Positions 1-5,820 of a stretch of DNA of 13,072 bases are shown here, in pieces. A program made the position numbers and the translations under genes. Each line of letters opens with the position of its first letter. The first letter of the stretch is position 1. The DNA comes from Bryobacterales bacterium (GTDB lineage Bacteria; Acidobacteriota; Terriglobia; Bryobacterales; Bryobacteraceae), in NCBI GenBank assembly GCA_020853155.1, contig JADYZL010000487.1:1-13072 (forward strand), given 5' to 3'. The notes beneath the pieces were generated by a model. That model worked only from the letters and a program-made list of their open reading frames with translations. It ran no database searches and was not told the DNA's origin.

Positions 1-1302
1 CGGGGGCAGCGGGGCGACGGGAAGCCGAACATCATCTGGATTCTGGGCGAGGATTTCAGCCCGGATCTGGGATGCTATGGAAGCCGGGTGGTGCGGACGC
101 CGGTGCTCGACAAGCTGGCGGCGGAAGGGGTGCGCTTTGATCGCGCGTTCACGACGGCGCCGGTGTGCTCGGCCAGCCGCTCGGCATTCTGCACGGGACT
201 TTTCCAGACGACCATTGGAGCGCACAATCACCGGAGCCACCGCGACGACGGGTTCGCGCTGCCCCCTGGCGTCAAGGTGATTCCGCAACACTTGCGCGAT
301 GCGGGCTATTACACCGTGAATCTGGGAGGGGAATTTGCGCCGGGAGCGCGCGGCACGGCCAAGGAAGACTGGAATTTCCACGTTGAACCCCCATGGGATT
401 CGAAACGGCTGGAGGGCCGGCCGGCGGGGAAGCCGCTGTATTTACAAGTAAACTTTTCGGCGACGCACAAGGGACCGGCGTTCGTCCAGGCGCGCAAGGA
501 AATGCCGCGGATCGACCCGGCTTCGCTCCCGCTGCCCCCCTATTGGCCGGACCACCCGGTGGTGCGGGACGAGTATGCCAATTACCTGGAAGCGGCGACG
601 CTGCTGGACCGGCAAGTGGGGCAGTTGCTGCAGCTTCTTGAGAAACAGGACCTCCTCTCAAACAGCGCCGTCTTCTTCATGGGAGACCACGGGCAATGCC
701 TGATCCGGGGCAAGCAGTGGCTGTATGATGCCGGGCTGCGGGTGCCGCTGATTGCGTGGTCCCCTGGACGATGGAAGGCGGGCGAGGTACGGGAAGACCC
801 GGTGCTTTCGCTCGATATGACGGCGACCTCGCTGGCGCTGGGTGGCGTGAAACCAGAACGGGAACTGCACGGACAGGACCTTTTCGGCCCCAAGGCCAAG
901 CGGCGGGATCAGGTTTTCGCGGCGCGGGACCGCTGCGACATGACCGTGGACCGCATCCGGTCCGTGCGCGACCGGCGGTACCGGCTGATTCGGAACTTCA
1001 TGCCGGAACGGCCCTACACGCAATACAACGAGTACATCGAGAAGCAATACCCCACGCTTGCGGTGATGAAGGAGCTTTACGCCAAAGGGAAGCTGAATGC
1101 GGTGCAGTCCCTGTTCATGCAGCCGCGCAAACCGGAATTGGAGTTGTACGACACCTTGAACGACCCGTTCCTGGTGAAGAATCTCGCGGCGGACGCGTCT
1201 CAAAAGGCGAGGTTGGCGGCGATGTCGGCCAAGATCGACCGGTGGATTATCGATTCCGGCGATCAGGGCAGGACACCCGAAAAGAGCTATTCCTACAAGT
1301 AA
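1..1302 (+). CDS. Formylglycine-dependent sulfatase, 5' end cut off by the window
   Basis: Hydrolyses a sulfate ester, probably on a polysaccharide; the substrate cannot be read from sequence. The frame is open from base 1, so about 433 C-terminal residues are visible and the start and any signal peptide lie outside. Visible residues 9-29 carry the N-terminal metal-site region (KPNIIWILGEDFSPDLGCYG), with Glu-Asp where many sulfatases have Asp-Asp. The core PVCSASR follows; its Cys, residue 56, codon 166-168, is the one converted to formylglycine. It fits C-x-A-S-R rather than the commoner C-x-P-S-R. The second metal and sulfate site is GDHG near residues 228-231, followed by Lys238 in GKQWLYDAGLRVPL. 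No frameshift is seen, and the protein ends normally with TAA. The next gene starts 102 bp downstream and is unrelated. The ATG/GTG codons near 77-88 are internal, not starts. The family is certain; the subfamily is not. Confidence 0.93.
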   Translation, partial: RGQRGDGKPNIIWILGEDFSPDLGCYGSRVVRTPVLDKLAAEGVRFDRAFTTAPVCSASRSAFCTGLFQTTIGAHNHRSHRDDGFALPPGVKVIPQHLRDAGYYTVNLGGEFAPGARGTAKEDWNFHVEPPWDSKRLEGRPAGKPLYLQVNFSATHKGPAFVQARKEMPRIDPASLPLPPYWPDHPVVRDEYANYLEAATLLDRQVGQLLQLLEKQDLLSNSAVFFMGDHGQCLIRGKQWLYDAGLRVPLIAWSPGRWKAGEVREDPVLSLDMTATSLALGGVKPERELHGQDLFGPKAKRRDQVFAARDRCDMTVDRIRSVRDRRYRLIRNFMPERPYTQYNEYIEKQYPTLAVMKELYAKGKLNAVQSLFMQPRKPELELYDTLNDPFLVKNLAADASQKARLAAMSAKIDRWIIDSGDQGRTPEKSYSYK

Positions 1303-1404
1303 CTGCGCTTGAACTTACGGGATAGTCCGGCCCGCGCGTCGGCTACACTAAAAATACGGATTCGTGTGGGCCGTCGCGAGCGGCATCATGCAGCCTAAGA
1401 TCGC

Positions 1405-2277
1405 ATGATTTCCTTCTTCCACGACACGCTGGCGCTGATGCCGCGGTTCAATCTGACCGCGGGCATCGACATCGTGCTGGTTGCGTGCCTGATCTACCAG
1501 TTTTTCCAGATCATCCGGGGGCGACGGGCGGAGCGCATCCTTGCGGGAATTATCCTGGTGATCCTGGTCTATCTGGGCTCGATTTATTTCGGCCTGGAAC
1601 TGTTACGGAGTATCCTCAGCAATGCGATTCCGTACACCGCGTTCGCCTTAATCGTGGTGTTCCAATCCGAGATACGGCGGGTGCTCGCGCGATTGGGCAA
1701 GGCGCGGCTGTTCGCGTTTGGATCCCGGATGCAGAACCGGGCCGGCCTCGACGAGATACTGCTGGCGCTCGACGTGCTGCAACGAAACCGGGTGGGCGCG
1801 CTGCTGGTGCTCGAACGCGATATCGGCCTGCGGACCTTTACGGAAAGCGGCGTTCAACTGGACGCCTACATCTCCCGCGATCTGATTCTGGCGATCTTCC
1901 AGTTCGGCGGCGCGCTGCACGACGGGGCAGCCATTCTGCACCGGGACCGGATCGCCGCGGCATCGTGTTTTCTGCCGCTTTCCATGAACCCCAGCGTCTC
2001 CCGCAGCCTTGGCACGCGGCACCGCGCCGCGCTTGGCGTGACGGAGGAGAGCGACGCGATCGCGATTATCGTCTCCGAAGAAACCGGGCGTATTTCGACG
2101 GCGGCGTTCGGCGAACTCGCCACGGGGCTTACGTTGGATGAGGTCGGGGAACGCGTGCTGCGCCACATGGCGGGCAAACGGCCCAGTGGGCCCGGAACGG
2201 ACGCGAACTCGACCCAATCGCTCCTGATTCCCCGCTTGGACGGCCGGACGGAAGTGAACCCGGAGACACGCCCGTGA
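1405..2277 (+). CDS. cdaA: Membrane diadenylate cyclase CdaA (c-di-AMP synthase)
   Basis: Condenses two ATP into cyclic di-AMP, a messenger tied to potassium/osmotic balance and wall homeostasis. The 290-residue protein has three N-terminal hydrophobic segments (about residues 21-37, 43-62 and 73-87), then a cytoplasmic DisA_N/DAC domain at about 90-235. Both catalytic signatures are present: DGA at 173-175 (in FGGALHDGAAIL) and RHR at 205-207 (in LGTRHRAALGVTEES). Length is close to the usual 270-280, with a slightly longer C-terminal tail of about 40 residues. It is first in an operon: its stop overlaps the GTG start of cdaR by 4 bp, and glmM follows. I see no clear Shine-Dalgarno before the ATG. 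A TACACT (1344-1349) could be a -10 but has no good -35. The nearby ATG at 1388 is out of frame. Three membrane segments plus the neighbours separate it from DisA and CdaS. Confidence 0.95.
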   Translation: MISFFHDTLALMPRFNLTAGIDIVLVACLIYQFFQIIRGRRAERILAGIILVILVYLGSIYFGLELLRSILSNAIPYTAFALIVVFQSEIRRVLARLGKARLFAFGSRMQNRAGLDEILLALDVLQRNRVGALLVLERDIGLRTFTESGVQLDAYISRDLILAIFQFGGALHDGAAILHRDRIAAASCFLPLSMNPSVSRSLGTRHRAALGVTEESDAIAIIVSEETGRISTAAFGELATGLTLDEVGERVLRHMAGKRPSGPGTDANSTQSLLIPRLDGRTEVNPETRP

Positions 2278-2972
2278 GTTGGATATTTCGCGACTTCTGG
2301 TGGAAGCTGCTCTCGCTGCTGATCGCATTCGGCCTGTGGTTCGCGATGGTGGGAGATCAGGAACGCGCGACGACATTAAACGTCCCCGTGGAGATGAAGG
2401 GGATCCCGAGCGACTTCGAGATTTCGAGCGATGCACCCGAACGGGTAACTCTGGAAGTGCAAGGGCCTTCGTCCAAGGTGCGCGATCTCTCGGAAAGCCG
2501 CGTCAGCGTGATTCTGGATCTATCGGGGGTCTCCGAACCGGGTCAGCGGACCTTCACGCTTGACCAAAGCAACGTCTTCCTGCCCCCCGGCGTGAGGCTC
2601 AACCGGGCCGTGCCGGCGCAGATCCGGATGCGGTTCGAGACGCGAATGAGCAAGGAAGTGCCGGTGCGCGTGAATCTTGCGTCGCCGCCGCCGGACGGGT
2701 ACCGCGTTTTAAGCGAGGTCGTTTCGCCGCAACTGGTGCGGATTGAGGGCCCTGAATCCCGGGTAAAGCTGATTACGGAAGCCGATACCGACCCAATCGA
2801 TATCTCGAACGTCGTGGGCGTGAAGGAGTTTCGCGTGAACCTCTTCGTGAACGATCCGATGATTCGCCTGGCGAATGTAACGGGCGTGATGGTGCGCGTG
2901 GATGTAGGGCTCGACGCCGATCCGGGGACGGATAAGAAGGGCGCGGCTGTAGACAAGAGATCGACAAAGTAG
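2274..2972 (+). CDS. cdaR: YbbR-domain protein CdaR, regulator/partner of CdaA
   Basis: This is a single-pass membrane protein whose extracytoplasmic YbbR repeats are known in Firmicutes to bind and modulate CdaA. It has 232 residues. A short cytoplasmic start is followed by a hydrophobic segment at about residues 8-26 (FWWKLLSLLIAFGLWFAMV). Two YbbR-type repeats follow: the first at about 34-120, beginning near LNVPVEMKGIP, and the second at about 125-215, beginning KEVPVRVNLASPPPDGYRV. The tail is charged. Two repeats is at the short end of the family, where up to four occur. It starts with GTG inside the cdaA stop (GTGA, 2274-2277), which points to translational coupling. glmM starts 8 bp after its TAG. 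The identification rests on the YbbR pattern and the cdaA-cdaR-glmM order. Regulation of CdaA in this organism is inferred. Confidence 0.9.
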   Translation: MSWIFRDFWWKLLSLLIAFGLWFAMVGDQERATTLNVPVEMKGIPSDFEISSDAPERVTLEVQGPSSKVRDLSESRVSVILDLSGVSEPGQRTFTLDQSNVFLPPGVRLNRAVPAQIRMRFETRMSKEVPVRVNLASPPPDGYRVLSEVVSPQLVRIEGPESRVKLITEADTDPIDISNVVGVKEFRVNLFVNDPMIRLANVTGVMVRVDVGLDADPGTDKKGAAVDKRSTK

Positions 2973-2980
2973 GGTAATTC

Positions 2981-4330
2981 TTGGCGAGACAATTATTTGG
3001 TACAGACGGGATCCGGGGAGTGGCTGGCAAGCCTCCGCTGGATTCGCGAACGGCATTCGCGGTGGGCGTGGCATTGGGAGAATTCGCCGCGCACCTGGAT
3101 GCGGAACCAGCCGTGCTCATCGGCATGGACACGAGGGAAAGCGGCCCGTGGCTTGCAGCCGCCGTGGCCGGAGGACTCGCGCTGAAAGGCGTGCAATGCC
3201 ATTTCGCGGGGGTACTGAGCACACCCGGCGTGGCTTACCTGACGCGCACAGGGCGTTACGTGGCCGGAGTGATGATCTCGGCTTCGCACAATCCGTTCCA
3301 GGACAACGGCATCAAGATCTTTAGCCACGCGGGTTACAAGCTTCCCGATGAACGGGAGGAGGCGCTGGAACAGAGCATCTTCGCATTTCTCGAAAGCGGC
3401 CAGCCTGCGGCGGAAGCGCATCTTGAAGAGGATGCGACTCTCGACGAACGGTATTTGGAATTCCTTGCCTCCACGTTTCGCGATGGACTCGCGGGGGTAC
3501 GCATCGTGGTGGATGGAGGCAACGGGGCCGCGAGCGCGCTTGCGCCGCGATTGCTCCGGCGGTTGGGCGCGGAGGTTACGGCGATCCATTGCGAGCCCAA
3601 CGGGCGAAATATCAATCTCGATTGCGGCGCGATGCACACGGAAAGCCTTCAGGAAGCGGTTCTCCGCGAGGGCGCGGACCTTGGGGTGGCTTTCGATGGG
3701 GACGCGGACCGCGCGATGTTCGTAAACCACGAGGGAACGCTGGTGGACGGAGATGGCATCCTCTATCTGAGCGGCCTGCACCTCAAGAAGAAGGGACGCC
3801 TGCACGTCAATTCCGGCCTTCCCGCCGTTGTGGCGACCGTGATGAGCAACCTCGGGCTTGAGGTGGCGCTGAAGGCGGAAGGCATCGGCATGTTGCAAAC
3901 GGCGGTGGGCGACAAGTACGTGCTCGAAGAAATGATTGCCAGCGATCTGATGCTGGGGGGCGAGCAATCCGGCCACGTGATTTTTCGTGAGTACGCCACG
4001 ACGGGCGACGGCCTGCTGACCTGCCTGCGGGTGCTGGAGGCGATCCGTGAAACCGGAGAATCCCTGAAGCAACTCACGGAGGGGTTGGTTCTGTTCCCGC
4101 AGAAACTAGTGAATATCCGGGTGAAGGAAAAGCGGCCTTTCGACGGGATGCCGGCCGTCAAACAAGAGATTGAGGCCGCGACGAACTACTTCGGGGACGA
4201 GGGCCGCGTGCTGGTGCGCTACTCCGGCACGGAGTTGCTGGCACGGGTGATGATCGAGGCGCGGGACGGCGGCGATGTCGAGCGCTATTGCGAGCGGATC
4301 GCCACGGCCATTCGCGCGGAGATTGCCTAG
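2981..4330 (+). CDS. glmM: Phosphoglucosamine mutase GlmM
   Basis: Interconverts glucosamine-6-phosphate and glucosamine-1-phosphate, a cytoplasmic step towards UDP-GlcNAc and so peptidoglycan and LPS. The 449 residues match the family's usual 445-450. All alpha-D-phosphohexomutase signatures are intact. The phosphoserine loop ISASHNP has Ser102, the position of the E. coli active-site serine. The Mg-binding loop DGDADR lies at 239-244, the sugar-binding loop GGEQSGH at 326-332, and the phosphate-binding loop RYSGTE at 413-418. I chose the TTG at 2981 because it gives the conserved N-terminus MARQLFGTDGIRG and no ATG or GTG keeps that motif. A weak TAGGG sits six bases upstream. It is third in the cdaA operon, 8 bp after cdaR. 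In Gram-positive bacteria CdaA is known to bind and inhibit GlmM, so the linkage makes biological sense. It ends 21 bp from the convergent epimerase gene. Confidence 0.97.
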   Translation: MARQLFGTDGIRGVAGKPPLDSRTAFAVGVALGEFAAHLDAEPAVLIGMDTRESGPWLAAAVAGGLALKGVQCHFAGVLSTPGVAYLTRTGRYVAGVMISASHNPFQDNGIKIFSHAGYKLPDEREEALEQSIFAFLESGQPAAEAHLEEDATLDERYLEFLASTFRDGLAGVRIVVDGGNGAASALAPRLLRRLGAEVTAIHCEPNGRNINLDCGAMHTESLQEAVLREGADLGVAFDGDADRAMFVNHEGTLVDGDGILYLSGLHLKKKGRLHVNSGLPAVVATVMSNLGLEVALKAEGIGMLQTAVGDKYVLEEMIASDLMLGGEQSGHVIFREYATTGDGLLTCLRVLEAIRETGESLKQLTEGLVLFPQKLVNIRVKEKRPFDGMPAVKQEIEAATNYFGDEGRVLVRYSGTELLARVMIEARDGGDVERYCERIATAIRAEIA

Positions 4331-4351
4331 AGACCCGGGCTCGCGCGGCCG

Positions 4352-5338
4352 TTAGCTTTCGATGTGGATCCAGTAACTCTCCCGCCACACGCCGCGTGAG
4401 GGCGCCGTGGGCAGCGCGGGGTATTTGCCTTCCGCGGCCAGGTTGAGCTGGTTGGTGACGCCGGTCATTGGCTCAAAGCAAATGAATGGCTGCCCAGGAG
4501 GGGCGTAGACCACGGCCACTGGATAGCGCTGCCCATACGTGACGGAAAGCTTGCGGCCCTGCCCGGAAACGGAGAAGACGGTCTGCTGGTTCTCGTTGCG
4601 GATGAGATCCTCAAAGATGTTATCGAGCTTTCCGCCCTTGAGCGGGAAGGGCTGCGGCCCGGTGAAGGGCGTTTTCTCGCCGCTGGGCGTCAACTTCTCC
4701 GTGAGGACGGTGATGGCTTTTGCGGGGATGATGGCAAACCATTCGTCGCGCGGCACGCCGGGCAGTTGAAAGTACGGATGGTAACCGATGGCGATGGGCA
4801 TTGGCTCCGTGGCGTAGTTTTCGATGACGGTTTCCACTTCCAGTTTGCCTTCGCGAAGACGGTACGTCATGAAGAGGGAATGCGCGAAGGGCCACTGGGC
4901 CATGAGTTCCGGGTAGCGCCAGAACTCGAGGCGGCTGGTGACTTCGGCGCGGTGTTCCGACGCTTCGACGTGCATCACTTCCCAGGCTCCACTGAAAGCG
5001 AGCAACCCGTGGATGGGCAGCCCATTCGGATCTTTGCGCAGATTGCCAATTTGCTCTTGAAGCGTGTATGTCTTGCCGTTGGCCGGGAAGGACGAAGGCA
5101 GCAAGCGGTTGGCCCACGGAGCGAGCAATGGGTTTCCGCATAGCTTGGACTTCGCCTTGATCTCCGCCGCGGTGCTGCCGCCGGTGTACATGTAGTTCTC
5201 GCCCTTCAACGAAAACTCGAGAGCATTATTGCCGACGCCGGGCACGACCGTCACTCTTAACTGGCGTTCATTGTCCCGGAGACGAACAACGTCGAACCCG
5301 TCTTCGACAGTGGATTCCGCAACGTAGCGATTGGCCAT
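4352..5338 (-). CDS. Aldose 1-epimerase (GalM-like mutarotase)
   Basis: Interconverts alpha and beta anomers of free aldoses such as galactose or glucose. It is cytoplasmic, with no signal peptide. At 328 residues it fits the family. The expected active-site landmarks are present in order: Arg78 in NPLLAPWANRL, His110 in PIHGLL, the catalytic-acid His187 in GYHPYFQLPG, and the catalytic-base Glu289 in CFEPMTG. It has the beta-rich composition of the galactose mutarotase fold. It converges with glmM (21 bp apart) and diverges from the Fe-S scaffold gene; no sugar-pathway neighbours are in the window. There is no Shine-Dalgarno before the ATG, but a GATAAT box ends exactly six bases upstream, suggesting a leaderless mRNA. 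The exact sugar, or a glucose-6-phosphate epimerase role, cannot be decided. The symbol is left blank because several paralogous subfamilies exist. Confidence 0.9.
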   Translation of the reverse strand: MANRYVAESTVEDGFDVVRLRDNERQLRVTVVPGVGNNALEFSLKGENYMYTGGSTAAEIKAKSKLCGNPLLAPWANRLLPSSFPANGKTYTLQEQIGNLRKDPNGLPIHGLLAFSGAWEVMHVEASEHRAEVTSRLEFWRYPELMAQWPFAHSLFMTYRLREGKLEVETVIENYATEPMPIAIGYHPYFQLPGVPRDEWFAIIPAKAITVLTEKLTPSGEKTPFTGPQPFPLKGGKLDNIFEDLIRNENQQTVFSVSGQGRKLSVTYGQRYPVAVVYAPPGQPFICFEPMTGVTNQLNLAAEGKYPALPTAPSRGVWRESYWIHIES

Positions 5339-5344
5339 AGGGGG

Positions 5345-5350
5345 ATTATC
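5345..5350 (-). promoter_or_regulatory. Putative -10 box of the epimerase gene, placing +1 on the start codon
   Basis: On the minus strand the sequence reads GATAAT, five of six matches to TATAAT, then CCCCCT, then ATG. With +1 seven bases past the -10, transcription would begin at base 5338, the A of the ATG. No Shine-Dalgarno is available. The -35 is poor: TTCGGG, with an 18-bp spacer. The call is inference from spacing. Confidence 0.4.
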
Positions 5351-5362
5351 TCAGATGCATGG

Positions 5363-5378
5363 CCAGTTCCCGAACTGG
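5363..5378. repeat. Perfect 7-bp inverted repeat, operator candidate
   Basis: CCAGTTC-CC-GAACTGG is a perfect dyad in the gap between the divergent epimerase and Fe-S scaffold genes. It lies just upstream of the epimerase -10 box, over its spacer and -35 region, a typical repressor position. The two-base centre is too short for an RNA hairpin loop without losing pairs, so DNA binding is the likelier reading. The bound protein is unknown. Confidence 0.5.
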
Positions 5379-5391
5379 ATGCTGTGAATCG

Positions 5392-5409
5392 AACTGAGGG
5401 TTGCCAGTT
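5392..5409. repeat. Second, weaker inverted repeat of the same core
   Basis: AACTG and CAGTT are separated by 8 bp and repeat the core of the perfect dyad at 5363-5378. The centres of the two dyads are 30 bp apart, close to three helical turns, as expected if one protein bound both from the same face. A five-base arm is weak evidence by itself. Confidence 0.3.
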
Positions 5410-5442
5410 GGCGGGCGGATGGTGCATGCTCCAAGGCAGCGG

Positions 5443-5820
5443 ATGTTTTCTCCCCAGTTACTCGATCACTTTTCGAACCCGCGTAATGCGGGGGCTTTGG
5501 ATGCGCCCACCGTGCGGGTCCGCGTGGAGAATCCGGTATGCGGGGACATCCTGGAGTTGAGCGCAATCGTGGAGGAGGGGCGCATTCGCGAGATTCGCTT
5601 TCAGGCGCGCGGATGCACGGCGGCCCTCGCGTGCGGGTCGGCCACGACACTCCTTCTGGAGGGAATGGATGCATCCGCGCTTTCGAGTGTGGATGCGACC
5701 CGGATAGAAGCGGAGGTGGGCGGGCTGGAGACGGCTTCGAAACATGCGGCGCGGCTTTGCGCCGATGGCGTGAAGGCGCTGCGGGCGGAGATCGCCAACT
5801 GCGATGGGCGGAGCGGCTAA
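5443..5820 (+). CDS. NifU/IscU-type iron-sulfur cluster assembly scaffold protein
   Basis: Small cytoplasmic scaffold on which Fe-S clusters are built before transfer to apoproteins. I start it at the ATG at 5443 (125 residues), because this gives the family opening MFSPQLLDHFSNPRNAG and an AAGG lies six bases upstream. The open frame could extend to a TTG at 5401, but those 14 extra residues are not family-like. Cluster-ligand Cys33 and Asp35 lie in NPVCGD. Cys58 and Cys64 lie in GCTAALACGSATT. Cys106 lies near the C-terminus in KHAARLCADGVKAL. The residue before Cys106 is Leu, not the His of IscU, so this is an IscU relative rather than IscU itself. No cysteine desulfurase is adjacent in the window. 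The TAA stop overlaps the stop of the convergent rnr gene. Whether it serves an ISC- or SUF-like pathway is not determinable here. Confidence 0.88.
   Translation: MFSPQLLDHFSNPRNAGALDAPTVRVRVENPVCGDILELSAIVEEGRIREIRFQARGCTAALACGSATTLLLEGMDASALSSVDATRIEAEVGGLETASKHAARLCADGVKALRAEIANCDGRSG

Noticed and set aside
1309..1349. TTGAAC (1309-1314) and TACACT (1344-1349) as a promoter for cdaA
   Set aside because: The spacing is 29 bp, far from 17; the TACACT alone is too weak to call.
2993..4072. 359-codon open frame antisense to glmM
   Set aside because: It is a GC-driven shadow of a complete, motif-intact glmM and has no recognisable family or ribosome-binding site.
5401..5442. TTG at 5401 as the start of the Fe-S scaffold gene
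   Set aside because: It would add 14 residues not seen in the family; the ATG at 5443 has AAGG six bases upstream and gives the conserved opening.
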